Below are positions 44,441-54,788 of a DNA stretch of 64,000 nucleotides, one piece after another; position 1 is the first letter of the stretch; each line of letters begins with the position of its first letter. Both the position numbers and the translations under genes were made by a program. Below the pieces are notes generated by a model, which searched no databases, was not told where the DNA came from, and was given only the letters and a program-made list of their open reading frames with translations. Origin of the DNA: an uncultured Alistipes sp. (GTDB lineage Bacteria; Bacteroidota; Bacteroidia; Bacteroidales; Rikenellaceae); assembly GCA_944321175.1 (NCBI GenBank), contig CALUKI010000008.1, positions 85,035-149,034 of the forward strand, given 5' to 3'.

Positions 44441-47314
44441 ATGGCATCGACGCAATCCAGATCAACCCGGAACTCCGGCTCTCGAACCGACGGTGAGAGC
44501 GCCCGTTGGATTTTCGGCTTGCTGCTGCTCTTCATCGGAATATTCCTGATGGCGTCGGTGGTCTTTTACTACTTCTATTGGCGGGCCGACTGCAGCGTAT
44601 TGCACGGTGTGGGCAGCGAGAACCCCAATTTCGACGCTACGATCGAGAACCCCTGCGGAAAATGGGGCGCGTGGGCTGCGGAGATCTTCGTGGGACAGTC
44701 GTTCGGGCTCTTCGGAATCGTCATCCCCTTTATCCTTGCCATGATGGGTACGCGCATCCTGCGCCGGCAGCCGGTTCTTTTCCACCATTCGGTGCTCAGT
44801 TCGCTGTTGATCCTCATTCTCGGCTCGCTGACTCTCGGCGTGGCGTTCGACGACGGATGGAAAATGTTCAACAGCGGATGGGGCGGTGCCTTCGGCCTCG
44901 AAATGGGCCGTTTGCTGAAGACGGGTGTCGGCACGGTCGGCAGCGCCATCCTGTTGTTGGGCGGCTGGATCCTTACGGGAGTATTCATCAACCGCAACTT
45001 CATCAATACGGTCAATCGCGCCGGCAATGCGTTGGTCGGTACGAGCGAAAAACTGGTAGGCACGGTTGCGCATAAGGTTCCGTCGTTGCAGTCGATCGTG
45101 AAGGGCCGCCGTGCGGCGGAGGATGCGCCGGACGATCAGCCGTCCGATACGGATTCGGAGAGCCGTGTTCCGGTGCGGGATGCGGCGGCGGAAGAGACGG
45201 CGCGGCCGGAACGCTCCGAATGGTCGGAATCCCTGCCCTCGGAGCGGAAACGGGAAGAGGCATCGGTGCCGGCTGCTGCCCGGCGACCGGACGACGGCAG
45301 CCGGAGCGTGTCGCATCCGGCGGCATCCGAAGAGGAGGATCCGTTTGTCGTCCATACGCCGGACGTTGCCCCTGTATCGGGCGGGGTGGAGACGGTCAAC
45401 GATTACTATGCCCGGAATCGGGCGGTTGCGGAGGACGATCCCTTTGTCGAACACCCCCTTGACGACGATCCGGATGTCGGGTCGGTTGAAAAGCTCCGGT
45501 CTCCCCGGTGTGTTTCCGAAGAGGGGGAGTTCGTCGAGATCGATCTTGGAGAAGATGCCGTGCGCAAAACGGACGATACGGCGCAAACAACCCCTCCGGA
45601 GGAGGAAAATCCCTTTGCGGAGGGTGATTCCGGCGATCCGTTCGTTGTCCGTGAAATGCCGGGGCCGTCCGATGCTTCCGATGCTTCGGGCGCTTCGGAT
45701 GCTGCGGGTGTGGTCTGCAGTGAGGGTGTCGTAGTCACCGTCGAGGAGCATCACGACAAACTGGTGGACGAACGGCGGATCGCCACCGAAAGTTACGATC
45801 CGCTCAAGGATCTGATCAATTACCGCCGGCCGTCGGTAACGCTGCTGGAGGACTACATCTCGGATTCGGAGGTGACCGACGAGGAGATCTACGAGAACAA
45901 GTCGCGCATCGAGGAGACGCTGAAGAACTTCGGCATCCCCATCCAGCGGATCAAGGCGACGACCGGCCCGACGGTGACGCTTTATGAGATCGTGCAGGCG
46001 CAAGGCGTCAAGATTTCGCGTATCCAGAGCCTTCAGAATGATATTGCCCAGAGCCTCAAGGCGTTGGGTATCCGTATTATTGCGCCGATTCCGGGAAAGG
46101 GCACTATCGGCATCGAGGTCCCGAACCGGAACAAGGAGATCGTTTCGATGTATTCGGCCATCCGGTCGTTGAAATTTCAGGAGTCGAAGGCGGAGCTGCC
46201 GGTGGTGATCGGCCGCACGATCCAGAATGAGAATTATGTCTTCGATCTGGCGAAGATGCCCCACCTGCTGGTTGCCGGTGCTACGGGGCAGGGTAAGTCA
46301 GTGGGGCTGAATGCCATCATCACGTCGCTGCTCTACAAGAAGCATCCGGCGCAGCTCAAGTTCGTGATGATCGATCCCAAGATGGTCGAGTTCTCGCTCT
46401 ATGCCAAGATCGAACGTCATTTTCTGGCGAAGATGGAGTCCGAAGAGGAGGCCATCATCACCGATCCCCGCAAGGCGGTCTATACGCTCAACTCGCTCTG
46501 TACGGAGATGGAGAGCCGTCTGGCGCTCTGCAAGGATGCGGGAGCCCGCAACATCAAGGAGTACAACGAGAAATTCACGGCCCGGCGGCTCAATCCCCTC
46601 AAGGGGCACCGCTTCCTTCCCTACATCGTGGTGGTGGTCGATGAGTTTGCCGATCTGATCATGACGGCCAAAGAGGTCGAGGGGCCTGTAATGCGGCTGG
46701 CGCAGAAGGCGCGTGCGGTGGGTATCCACCTCATCATCGCGACGCAGCGCCCCGACGTGAAGGTCATCACGGGCGGTATCAAGGCCAATTTCCCCGCCCG
46801 TATCGCGTTCCGTGTGATGCAGATGATCGACTCGCGGACGATCATCGACCGCCCCGGCGCCGAACAGCTGATCGGGCGGGGCGACATGCTCTTCTCGAAC
46901 AACGGCGAGCTGACGCGTATCCAGTGTGCGCTGGTCGATACGCCCGAAGTGGAGCGTATCGTGGACTACATCTCGAAACAGCAGGGATATACCTCGGCCT
47001 ACAGCCTTCCGGACTACACGCCCGAATCGGGCGGCGAAGGGGGTGGCGCGGCATTGGGCAGCGAAAGCTCCGCTCCGGTGAAATACGATTCGAAGTTCGC
47101 CGAGATTGCCCGCGATGCCGTTACGCAGGGCCAGATCTCGACCTCGATGATCCAGCGCAACTACGAGGTGGGCTTCAACCGTGCGGGACGTATCATGATG
47201 CAGCTTGAACGTGCCGGTATCGTAGGGCGTCAGGAGGGTGCCAAACCGCGCGATATTCTTTACCATGATCTGCCGAGTCTGGAAGCCCGGTTGCAGGAAC
47301 TGGGTCTCTTCTGA
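44441..47314 (+). CDS. ftsK: FtsK/SpoIIIE DNA translocase
   Basis: FtsK anchors at the division septum and pumps DNA to resolve chromosome ends before cell separation. The 957-residue protein has four membrane helices (about 25-200), an acidic low-complexity linker (about 220-430, with SDASDASGASDA), the motor domain with Walker A GATGQGKSV near residue 612 and Walker B FLPYIVVVVDEFADL near 728, and a C-terminal winged-helix gamma domain (about 890-957; ISTSMIQRNYEVGFNRAGRIM), which recognises polar sequence motifs. No XerC/XerD gene is in the window. Confidence 0.96.
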   Translation: MASTQSRSTRNSGSRTDGESARWIFGLLLLFIGIFLMASVVFYYFYWRADCSVLHGVGSENPNFDATIENPCGKWGAWAAEIFVGQSFGLFGIVIPFILAMMGTRILRRQPVLFHHSVLSSLLILILGSLTLGVAFDDGWKMFNSGWGGAFGLEMGRLLKTGVGTVGSAILLLGGWILTGVFINRNFINTVNRAGNALVGTSEKLVGTVAHKVPSLQSIVKGRRAAEDAPDDQPSDTDSESRVPVRDAAAEETARPERSEWSESLPSERKREEASVPAAARRPDDGSRSVSHPAASEEEDPFVVHTPDVAPVSGGVETVNDYYARNRAVAEDDPFVEHPLDDDPDVGSVEKLRSPRCVSEEGEFVEIDLGEDAVRKTDDTAQTTPPEEENPFAEGDSGDPFVVREMPGPSDASDASGASDAAGVVCSEGVVVTVEEHHDKLVDERRIATESYDPLKDLINYRRPSVTLLEDYISDSEVTDEEIYENKSRIEETLKNFGIPIQRIKATTGPTVTLYEIVQAQGVKISRIQSLQNDIAQSLKALGIRIIAPIPGKGTIGIEVPNRNKEIVSMYSAIRSLKFQESKAELPVVIGRTIQNENYVFDLAKMPHLLVAGATGQGKSVGLNAIITSLLYKKHPAQLKFVMIDPKMVEFSLYAKIERHFLAKMESEEEAIITDPRKAVYTLNSLCTEMESRLALCKDAGARNIKEYNEKFTARRLNPLKGHRFLPYIVVVVDEFADLIMTAKEVEGPVMRLAQKARAVGIHLIIATQRPDVKVITGGIKANFPARIAFRVMQMIDSRTIIDRPGAEQLIGRGDMLFSNNGELTRIQCALVDTPEVERIVDYISKQQGYTSAYSLPDYTPESGGEGGGAALGSESSAPVKYDSKFAEIARDAVTQGQISTSMIQRNYEVGFNRAGRIMMQLERAGIVGRQEGAKPRDILYHDLPSLEARLQELGLF

Positions 47315-47339
47315 ACGGTCGATCCCCAATGACGGACAA

Positions 47340-47948
47340 ATGATGAACAGACGTTTTGTTACCCTGGTCGGAGCCCTGTTTGCCGTGATGTCGCTTCAGG
47401 CGGCCGAAGGCGCTTTGTCGGCGCGCGATGTCGTGGAGCGGCTGGCAAACCGTTTCCGTACCATGAAGTCCTATACGGTGGCTTTCGAGGTGAAGGGCGC
47501 CGACTTTACCGCGACGGGCAGTTATGCGGTCGAGGGCGACTCTTATTACATGCAGGTCGGAGATGCCGAGGCTTATTGCGACGGTGCGGCCAAATGGGAG
47601 GTCGATCCCTCGAAACGTGAGGTGGTCATCGATACGGTGGATCTGTCGAGCCGCAATCTGCTGAGCAATCCCACGCGGGCCTTCGACTTTCTGGATGACG
47701 CATTCCGCAGTGAACTGTTGCCCGCGGAGGGCACTCCGTACCGGTTGCGCCTGACCCCGACCGACAAGGGGGCCGTGATGAGTTCCATTACGGTCGATGT
47801 GACTGCCGAAGGCGAACCCCGCGAAGTGGTGTACGATCTCGATGGCGATACGATCCGCATCGTTGTCGAGAAGATCAATCCGACGGCCGACGTGCGGCGT
47901 TTCGATGCTGCCGCCTATCCCGATTTCGAGATAATCGATTTTCGTTGA
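47340..47948 (+). CDS. LolA-like outer-membrane lipoprotein carrier protein
   Basis: The 202-residue protein has a signal peptide (about 1-22, cleavage near LQAAEG) and a LolA/LolB-type beta fold: SARDVVERLANRFRTMKSYTVAFEVKG near the mature N-terminus and a series of beta strands ending with ADVRRFDAAAYPDFEIIDFR. LolA shuttles lipoproteins across the periplasm. It follows ftsK by 25 bases, a neighbourhood also seen in other Bacteroidota. The ATG at 47340 is the first of two consecutive ATG codons. Confidence 0.85.
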   Translation: MMNRRFVTLVGALFAVMSLQAAEGALSARDVVERLANRFRTMKSYTVAFEVKGADFTATGSYAVEGDSYYMQVGDAEAYCDGAAKWEVDPSKREVVIDTVDLSSRNLLSNPTRAFDFLDDAFRSELLPAEGTPYRLRLTPTDKGAVMSSITVDVTAEGEPREVVYDLDGDTIRIVVEKINPTADVRRFDAAAYPDFEIIDFR

Positions 47949-47962
47949 CGTCGGGAGCTGTC

Positions 47963-47988
47963 GCGGGGCGGCCGATCGGCCGCCCCGC
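47963..47988. repeat. 26-base perfect palindrome after the LolA-like gene
   Basis: A GC-rich perfect palindrome centred between 47975 and 47976, 15 bases after the stop codon. There is no following T run, so it is not a classic terminator, but it can still slow or stabilise the 3' end. Confidence 0.75.
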
Positions 47989-48305
47989 GCCCGAAACGGA
48001 AGGGCCCGGCGGAGCGGCCGCGGCGGCGGAAAATGTTTCATGGGTCATGCCGGTAATCACGAAAACAGGAAATTGTTCGGGCGGATGCAGCCGTTTCCCG
48101 ATATTCGGGCTTGCTGTTCGGGTTGCAGCGTGCGGCGGTTTTGCATATAGTCCCCTCCTCTTTCCATCAGGGGATCGTTGTCTCCGAAATCTCCCTCCCT
48201 CCGGTCGGGCCGGATCTCAAATGCGCTCAAATCGGCGGAAAGGTGTCTTGAATGGCGGATTTCGGAACGGACACCCTGCGGAAGATGATTTTTCGGCTGC
48301 AAAAG

Positions 48306-48336
48306 TTGCCCGTTTGTGAAATAAATCGTATTTTTG
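48306..48336 (+). promoter_or_regulatory. promoter of gyrA
   Basis: TTGC at 48306-48309, a 19-base spacer and TATTTTTG at 48329-48336. The leader to the ATG at 48382 is A-rich. Confidence 0.75.
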
Positions 48337-48381
48337 CTTGTTATTAAATGAAGAAACGCCGGAAGATAAGAAAATAAGAAA

Positions 48382-50979
48382 ATGCTGACGGAAGAGGAAA
48401 AAAATGCCGGTTTGGAGGGGCGTATCATCCCCGTCAATATCGAACAGCAGATGAAATCGGCCTACATCGACTATTCGATGTCGGTCATCGTGTCGCGGGC
48501 GTTGCCCGATGCCCGCGACGGTTTGAAACCCGTTCATCGCCGTATCCTTTACGATATGAGCGCCGAACTGGGGCTTTACTCCGACAAGCCGACCCGTAAG
48601 TCGGCCCGTATCGTGGGCGATGTGCTCGGTAAGTTCCACCCGCACGGCGATTTGTCGGTCTATGAGGCGATGGTGCGTATGGCCCAGGAGTGGTCGTTGC
48701 GCTACCCGTTGATCTTCGGGCAGGGCAACTTCGGCTCGATGGACGGCGACTCGCCGGCCGCCATGCGTTATACGGAGGCGCGCATGCGCAAGATCACCGA
48801 TGAGGTGATGGCCGATATCGACAAGGAGACGATCGATTGGACGAACAACTTCGACGATACGCTCAAGGAGCCGACCGTCCTGCCGACGAAAATCCCGCTG
48901 CTGCTGGTCAACGGCGCGAGCGGTATCGCCGTAGGCATGGCGACCAACATGGCTCCGCACAATCTGGGCGAAGTGGTCGATGCCTGCTGCGCCTATGTGG
49001 ATAATCACGATATATCGTGCGAGGAGCTTCTCAAATATGTCAAGGGTCCCGATTTCCCGACGGGCGGTATCATCTATGGCTATGAGGGCGTTCGGGAAGC
49101 GCTGATGACCGGTCGCGGCCGTGTCGTCATGCGTGCGAAGACCGAGATCGAACATACGCATTCGGGCCGCGAATGCATCGTCGTAACGGAGATTCCCTAT
49201 CAGGTGAACAAGGCCGAAATGATCAAGAAGATCGCCGACCTGATCAACGACAAGAAGATCGAAGGGATCTCCTACATCAACGACGAATCGGATCGTCGGG
49301 GACTGCGTATCGTGATCATCCTCAAACAGGACGCCGTGGCGAGCGTCGTACTCAACACGCTCTATAAAAATACGCCGATGCAGACGTCGTTCCCCGTGAA
49401 CAACATCGCGCTGGTGCATGGACGGCCCTATCTGCTGAATCTGCGCGATCTGGTTCAGCACTTCATCGAACATCGCCACGATGTGGTGGTGCGCCGCACG
49501 CGGTTCGACCTGCAAAAGGCCGAAGAGCGGCTGCATATCGTGCTGGGTCTGCTCATCGCACAGGACAACATCGACGAAGTGATCCATACGATCCGTGCCG
49601 CAAAGACACCTGAAGAGGCGAAGACGGCCCTGATGGAGAAGTTCGGACTCAGCGATTTGCAGGCGGCGGCGATCATCGAGATGCGTCTGCGTGCATTGAC
49701 CGGCCTCGAACACGGCAAGCTGACGAACGAACGCGACGACCTGCAGAAACGGATCGCCTACTTCAAAGAGGTGCTCTCCAGCGAGCCCCTGCAGATGAAG
49801 ATCATCAAGGACGAGCTGCTGGAGGTGAAGGAGAAGTACGGCGACGAACGTCGCACGGAGATCATCTACGCATCGGAAGAGTTCAATCCGGAGGATTTCT
49901 ATGCGGATGACGAGATGGTGATCACCATCTCTCATCTGGGCTATATCAAGCGGACGCCCCTGACGGAATACCGGACGCAGAATCGCGGCGGTATCGGTGT
50001 CAAGGGCAGCGCGACGCGCGACGAGGATTTCATCGAGCATATCTATTTTGCGACGATGCACAATACGATGCTCTTCTTTACGGAGAAGGGCCGCTGCTAC
50101 TGGCTGAAGGTCTATCAGATTCCCGAAGGCGCCCGGTCGTCGAAGGGCCGCGCCATTCAGAACGTCATCCAGATCGACCCCGATGACAAGGTGCGGGCAT
50201 ATATCAATGTCAAGCGGCTGGACGATGCGGAGTATGTGAACAACAACTACATCGTGATGTGCACCAAGGACGGTACGATCAAGAAGACCCGTCTGGAGGC
50301 CTATTCGCGTCCGCGCAGCAACGGTGTCAATGCCATCGTGATCCGCGAAGGCGACCAGTTGATCGATGCGAAATTGACGAGCGGCGAAGCCGAGGTGATG
50401 ATTGCGGCCCGCGGAGGCAAGGCGATCCGCTTCAATGAAAATACGGTGCGTCCGATCGGCCGGGTAGGTGCCGGTGTCCGCGGTATTTCGCTCGATGCGG
50501 GCGATGAAGTGATCGGCATGATCTGCGTCGAACCGGACAGCGGGCAGGATGTGCTGGTGCTCAGTGAAAACGGGTACGGCAAGCGTACCGATCTGGAGGA
50601 GTATCGGATTACGAATCGGGGCGGCAAGGGCGTCAAGACGATCAATATTACCGAGAAGACCGGCAAGCTGATCGCCATACAGGCCGTGACGGACGAGAAT
50701 GATCTGATGATCATCAACCGTTCGGGCCTGACGATCCGCACGGCGGTATCGCAGATCCGCGTGGCGGGCCGTGCGACACAGGGTGTGCGGATCATCAACC
50801 TGCACGAGGGCGACGCCATTGCGTCCGTCATGGCCGTGCCGGGCAGTGAAGAGGATTCCGGCACGGACGTTGTGACGGCGGATGACGGGTCGGAGCCGTC
50901 GGCTCCGGCTGCGGAAAATGCGCCGACTCCGTCACCGGAGATTCCGGCAAACGAGGAGAATGTGAATGATAACCAATAA
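48382..50979 (+). CDS. gyrA: DNA gyrase subunit A with a quinolone-resistance-type Leu91
   Basis: GyrA is the DNA-breaking subunit of gyrase. The 865-residue protein has the winged-helix core with the catalytic Tyr in [10 protein letters not shown], the tower, the coiled-coil gate, and a C-terminal beta-pinwheel with the GyrA-box-like [10 protein letters not shown] (near residue 533), followed by a short acidic tail. In the quinolone-interacting helix the sequence is [12 protein letters not shown]: Leu91 stands where E. coli has Ser83 and Glu95 where it has Asp87. Leu at this site is a classical resistance substitution; TTG differs from the Ser codon TCG by one base. A second oddity is IFGQGNFG, where most family members have Asp in place of Phe. 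Confidence 0.97.
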   Translation: MLTEEEKNAGLEGRIIPVNIEQQMKSAYIDYSMSVIVSRALPDARDGLKPVHRRILYDMSAELGLYSDKPTRKSARIVGDVLGKFHPHGDLSVYEAMVRMAQEWSLRYPLIFGQGNFGSMDGDSPAAMRYTEARMRKITDEVMADIDKETIDWTNNFDDTLKEPTVLPTKIPLLLVNGASGIAVGMATNMAPHNLGEVVDACCAYVDNHDISCEELLKYVKGPDFPTGGIIYGYEGVREALMTGRGRVVMRAKTEIEHTHSGRECIVVTEIPYQVNKAEMIKKIADLINDKKIEGISYINDESDRRGLRIVIILKQDAVASVVLNTLYKNTPMQTSFPVNNIALVHGRPYLLNLRDLVQHFIEHRHDVVVRRTRFDLQKAEERLHIVLGLLIAQDNIDEVIHTIRAAKTPEEAKTALMEKFGLSDLQAAAIIEMRLRALTGLEHGKLTNERDDLQKRIAYFKEVLSSEPLQMKIIKDELLEVKEKYGDERRTEIIYASEEFNPEDFYADDEMVITISHLGYIKRTPLTEYRTQNRGGIGVKGSATRDEDFIEHIYFATMHNTMLFFTEKGRCYWLKVYQIPEGARSSKGRAIQNVIQIDPDDKVRAYINVKRLDDAEYVNNNYIVMCTKDGTIKKTRLEAYSRPRSNGVNAIVIREGDQLIDAKLTSGEAEVMIAARGGKAIRFNENTVRPIGRVGAGVRGISLDAGDEVIGMICVEPDSGQDVLVLSENGYGKRTDLEEYRITNRGGKGVKTINITEKTGKLIAIQAVTDENDLMIINRSGLTIRTAVSQIRVAGRATQGVRIINLHEGDAIASVMAVPGSEEDSGTDVVTADDGSEPSAPAAENAPTPSPEIPANEENVNDNQ

Positions 50980-50989
50980 TTTAACCGTT

Positions 50990-52336
50990 ATGAAAAAATT
51001 CATGTTGATGGTTGCAACAATCTCGTTGTTGTCCATCCCTGCCGCAAATGCGCAGAAAGTGAATAAGGAAGCGACGTTGTCGAAGCTTGAGAAGAGCGAT
51101 GCCGACATCGCCAATCCCAAGAAGAACACCAAGGCTGCAACGTGGATCAACCGGGGCAAGGTCTATTTCAACGCTGCTGCCGAGCCGACCAACGGACTCT
51201 TTGTTCCGATGGAGACGGCGATCATGAAGATCTCGATCGGCGAGCCGACCAGCACGGAGGAGGTCGAAATCAACGGTTCGAAGGCCGTTGCCTGGAACTA
51301 TCCGTATTTCATCGCCTATGAGAAGGATGGCAAGATCGTGGCGTGGAAACAGCTGCAGGAGATCAAGGAAGGGGCATTGGATACGGCCATCGATGCTTAC
51401 GCCAAGGCGTATGAACTGGATCCCAAGCAGGCCCCGAAGATCAAGATCGGTTTGGAATCGATTGCCAACTATGCGTCGATTCTGGGCAATGTGTCGATCG
51501 AGGCCGGCGAATATCTTACCGGTGCCGAGGCCTACCTGACGGCTTACCGTGCACAGGAGAATCCGGCCTACGGAGAGGCCGATCCCTCGCTGTTGTATTT
51601 TGCAGGCTATCTGTTGACGGTGGACGGTTCGCGCGATGCGGCGTCGTTCGAACGCGGAGCCAAGTGTCTCAATGATGCGCTGGCAGCAGGCTATGCCGAT
51701 GAGGCGGGCGATATCTACTATTATCTGTTCCACTGTTACTATGGCCAGAAGGGCAACGACGCTTCTTTCCTGATGAAGGCGAAGGATGCGTTGCTGGCCG
51801 GTATCGAGAAATTCCCGAAGAACGAGAAGATTCTCGATGGCCTGATGCAGCTTTACACTTCGGAGGACAACGTAGGCGATCCCGCCGATCTGGTCGAGAT
51901 GATCGACAATTCGCTTGCGGAAGATCCCAACAATGTGGATCTGTGGTTCGGCCGCGGCCGTGTCTTCTACAAGTTGCAGAATTACGATGAGACGATCAAT
52001 TCGTTCAAGAAGGTTGTCGAGCTGCAGCCCGATCTCTATGAAGGCAACTACTATCTGGGCCTCTTCTATACGGTCAAGGCCGATGCCATGAATACCGAGA
52101 TGGGCAAGAAGACCTATATGAGCCAAAGCGAGTACGACGCGGATCTGAAAGCGGTCAATGCGATCTATATGGAGGCTTTGCCCTATTTCGAGAAGGCGCA
52201 TGCCATCAAACCCGATGATGTCGATACGGTGGATTTCATGAAGTCGATTGCGTTCCGTCTGCGTGATGAACCGGGCATGATGGACAAGTACAATGAATAC
52301 AACACTTTGCTCAAGCAGCTGAAGGGCGAAGCATAA
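50990..52336 (+). CDS. TPR-repeat exported protein after gyrA
   Basis: The 448-residue protein has a signal peptide (about 1-21, cleavage after ANA) and is mostly helical, with at least four TPR-like repeats, including DTAIDAYAKAYELDPKQAP near residue 130 and a later pair beginning VDLWFGRGRVFYKLQNYDET. A TPR protein directly after gyrA is a pattern of Bacteroidota. A periplasmic scaffold role is probable; no enzymatic motif is present. The ATG at 50990 lies 10 bases after the gyrA stop. A strong terminator follows. Confidence 0.88.
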   Translation: MKKFMLMVATISLLSIPAANAQKVNKEATLSKLEKSDADIANPKKNTKAATWINRGKVYFNAAAEPTNGLFVPMETAIMKISIGEPTSTEEVEINGSKAVAWNYPYFIAYEKDGKIVAWKQLQEIKEGALDTAIDAYAKAYELDPKQAPKIKIGLESIANYASILGNVSIEAGEYLTGAEAYLTAYRAQENPAYGEADPSLLYFAGYLLTVDGSRDAASFERGAKCLNDALAAGYADEAGDIYYYLFHCYYGQKGNDASFLMKAKDALLAGIEKFPKNEKILDGLMQLYTSEDNVGDPADLVEMIDNSLAEDPNNVDLWFGRGRVFYKLQNYDETINSFKKVVELQPDLYEGNYYLGLFYTVKADAMNTEMGKKTYMSQSEYDADLKAVNAIYMEALPYFEKAHAIKPDDVDTVDFMKSIAFRLRDEPGMMDKYNEYNTLLKQLKGEA

Positions 52337-52360
52337 AATCCATATTCATTTTCGGATATT

Positions 52361-52392
52361 CGGGAGACGGCCGCGCCGTCTCCCGTTTTTTT
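52361..52392 (+). terminator. rho-independent terminator after the gyrA-TPR unit
   Basis: A perfect 11-pair stem (52361-52371 with 52375-52385) with a three-base loop is followed by seven T. Confidence 0.92.
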
Positions 52393-52456
52393 GTGCGGCA
52401 AAACCGGCCGTTTCGCATGGGAATGCTCCGAACGGGCTGGATAATATTGCAAACGG

Positions 52457-52487
52457 TTGCATTTTTTGTAACATTTCCGTAATTTTG
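52457..52487 (+). promoter_or_regulatory. promoter of the fimbrillin-like lipoprotein gene
   Basis: TTGC at 52457-52460, a 19-base spacer and TAATTTTG at 52480-52487. The leader to the chosen ATG at 52663 is about 170 bases and shows no recognised riboswitch. Confidence 0.7.
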
Positions 52488-52662
52488 TTTTGTGTTCTAC
52501 CTCAAGATGTATGAAAGATGTACCGAAAAGACGGAAATGAGAAAATGCCGGAATATGCTGTTCCGGAACTGGTCATGTATGATGTGGAAGCGGAAAAGGG
52601 TTACGGTGAGTCGGGAAATGAACTTCCGCCGATGGAGGAAGACCCGTGGGAGGATTTGTGAT

Positions 52663-54708
52663 ATGGGTATGATGCGACTGAAATTCTTGTGTGGATTCGT
52701 GTTGCTGGCGGTCTCCTGTGCGTCGGACCCGCTGCTGTGGGGAGGAGGCGCGGACGGCGGACCGTCGGAACAGGTCCGTGTAAGGGCTGCGATAGATCCT
52801 TCGACACGAACGGTATTGGGCGGCGAACGCGGTACGGAGGTCTTCTGGTCGGCCGGCGATCGGATCGGCGTATGGGGTGACGCATCGGAACAGAACCGTT
52901 GTTTCGTCATCGACGATCGCTGTGCCGGAAGTGCTTCGGCCGATTTTACGGGTGAGGAGTTTGCAAGTACGAGTTATTTCGCCTGTTACCCCTATCGGGA
53001 GTCGGCTGTCGTGGAGCGCGGAGGCGCGGTTGTGCTGACCTTGCCGCTGCGACAGGTTTTCGGCGGTTCGGGAACCTTCTCTGCGGAGACCAGTCCGATG
53101 GTTGCGCGGAGTTCGACGCTCGAACTTCTGCCGTTTCGTTCGGTATGCGGTGTCGTCCGTCTGCAATTGACCGGTACGGCGTCGATCCGTTCGATCCGGA
53201 TGGAGACGCTTGGCGGCGAAGCGTTGTGCGGCGAGGTGCGGTTGAGCTACGATGCGTCCGGAGATACCTGGACTCTGCAGCGGCTCGGTACGGAGTCGTC
53301 GCTGACGCTCGATTGTCCCGATGAAGGCGTCGCACTGTCGCCCGACACGCCGACGCAGTTCTGTCTGGTCGTGCCGCCCGGAGAGTATGCGGGCTGGCGG
53401 TTTACGATTACCGATGCGACCGGCGGAAAGATGGTGCGTGAAACTTCGCAACGTGAGATCGTGCTCGAAGCGAACCATATCAAGACCTACAATCCATTCG
53501 AATATGCAGCCGATACACCTGCCGTTGAGGCCCTCGATGCGATGGGTACGGCGAACTGTTATGTCGTGCCGCATGCCGGCACCTTCGGTTTCGATGCCAC
53601 GACGATGGGAAACGGACGACCGACACCGGCCGTTGCGGGGTATGTTTCGGCCTACGGATCGGCGCAGGGAATCGAACCTCGTCCGCTTGAACCGGTCTCT
53701 GCCGGATTGTTGTGGCAGACGGCGCCGGGCCTGGTTACGGATGTGAAGTTGGGTGCGGACGGACGCCTGTCGTTCGTTGCGGCCGAACCTTTTGAAGAGG
53801 GGAATGCCGTTGTTGCGGTGTACGATGCCGCCGGAAATATTCTCTGGAGCTGGCATCTGTGGTTTACGGCGGCTGATCTGGATGCAACGGTCCAGCGTTA
53901 TGCCTTGTCAGAGAGTTCGCTGCCGATGCCGGACGTGGAGATGATGGATCGCAATCTCGGGGCCTTGTCGGCAACGTACGATGGCACGGACAATACCCGT
54001 AGCTACGGAATGTTCTACCAGTGGGGTCGCAAGGATCCCTTCGTGCCCTTTCGGACCTCGGATCAGCGTCTGGCCACTTATGATGCACAGGGCATGGAAT
54101 TGGCCTTCGGAACCTCCGCCGAGACGTCGTTGACGGAGGATGCCGGTTGGCATATCGTGGATGGCGGCAGGATCGGCACAGCCGCGACGATCGAGGCTTC
54201 GATACGTTATCCGATGAACTTCATTACGGAGACCAATACTGGCCAGGCCTGTTACAATTGGCTTTATGTCGCAGCAGGAGCGTTCCAGCCCGATGATTTG
54301 TGGGGCTGTGCCGATCCGCTTTTCGACGGGAGCGATACCGGAAGCAAGAGTATCTACGATCCCTGTCCTCCGGGCTATCGGGTTCCGCACCGGTTTGTCT
54401 GGGCGGTGTTGGCACCGTCGGCGGATTCGCCTCTGAGTGACTGGTATGCGGAATCAACCGTGACTTCGCTGTACAACGGATTCGTATTTCATGTCGGTGA
54501 CATGACCTGTTACTATCCGGCGACGGGTTGCATTGCCGGAGCGACCGGCCGCAGTTCCTATTTCGGCAACGGCTGGACCGTGTGGAGCAATTCGGCCTAC
54601 GCATCGGACAATTATAAGGCCGGTGTCTTTGTCAAGTCGGTCAACAGCCAGCTGCTCGGTTCGCAGAAACGGAGCTATGGAGCGCAGGTGCGCTGCATGA
54701 AGGAGTAG
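52663..54708 (+). CDS. fimbrillin-like lipoprotein with a FISUMP-like C-terminal domain
   Basis: The 681-residue protein starts with a lipoprotein signal (CGFVLLAVSC, Cys near residue 17). The mature part begins with a fimbrillin/Mfa-like domain (VRVRAAIDPSTRTVLGG, then VFWSAGDRIGVWGD) and continues with a second beta region. The last 230 residues contain MDRNLGALSA, GMFYQWGRKDPF, YDPCPPGYRVP and a final YGAQVRCMKE, all features of the Fibrobacter succinogenes major paralog (FISUMP)-like domain. It is probably a surface-exposed structural protein or minor pilus component; no chaperone or pilus assembly genes are adjacent. Start choice: ATG at 52663, 52669 or 52672; upstream in-frame codons encode a basic, poor-quality stretch. 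Confidence 0.8.
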   Translation: MGMMRLKFLCGFVLLAVSCASDPLLWGGGADGGPSEQVRVRAAIDPSTRTVLGGERGTEVFWSAGDRIGVWGDASEQNRCFVIDDRCAGSASADFTGEEFASTSYFACYPYRESAVVERGGAVVLTLPLRQVFGGSGTFSAETSPMVARSSTLELLPFRSVCGVVRLQLTGTASIRSIRMETLGGEALCGEVRLSYDASGDTWTLQRLGTESSLTLDCPDEGVALSPDTPTQFCLVVPPGEYAGWRFTITDATGGKMVRETSQREIVLEANHIKTYNPFEYAADTPAVEALDAMGTANCYVVPHAGTFGFDATTMGNGRPTPAVAGYVSAYGSAQGIEPRPLEPVSAGLLWQTAPGLVTDVKLGADGRLSFVAAEPFEEGNAVVAVYDAAGNILWSWHLWFTAADLDATVQRYALSESSLPMPDVEMMDRNLGALSATYDGTDNTRSYGMFYQWGRKDPFVPFRTSDQRLATYDAQGMELAFGTSAETSLTEDAGWHIVDGGRIGTAATIEASIRYPMNFITETNTGQACYNWLYVAAGAFQPDDLWGCADPLFDGSDTGSKSIYDPCPPGYRVPHRFVWAVLAPSADSPLSDWYAESTVTSLYNGFVFHVGDMTCYYPATGCIAGATGRSSYFGNGWTVWSNSAYASDNYKAGVFVKSVNSQLLGSQKRSYGAQVRCMKE

Positions 54709-54788
54709 CTGTTTCGTCGTGTGAGCGGCGAAAGATGTTGCGGGTTTGGGTCCGGCGTGCGAGTCGTCCCGAATCGGAAACGGAAGAG

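Larger units (their letters stand above)
47949..48381. other. 433-base spacer with a palindrome and the gyrA promoter
   Basis: No gene is supported. It contains a 26-base perfect palindrome (47963-47988), then low-information sequence, and the gyrA promoter (48306-48336). Confidence 0.6.

Noticed and set aside
52492..52662. Longer N-terminus for the fimbrillin-like lipoprotein
   Set aside because: It would place a basic stretch of about 57 residues before the lipoprotein signal, which is incompatible with export.
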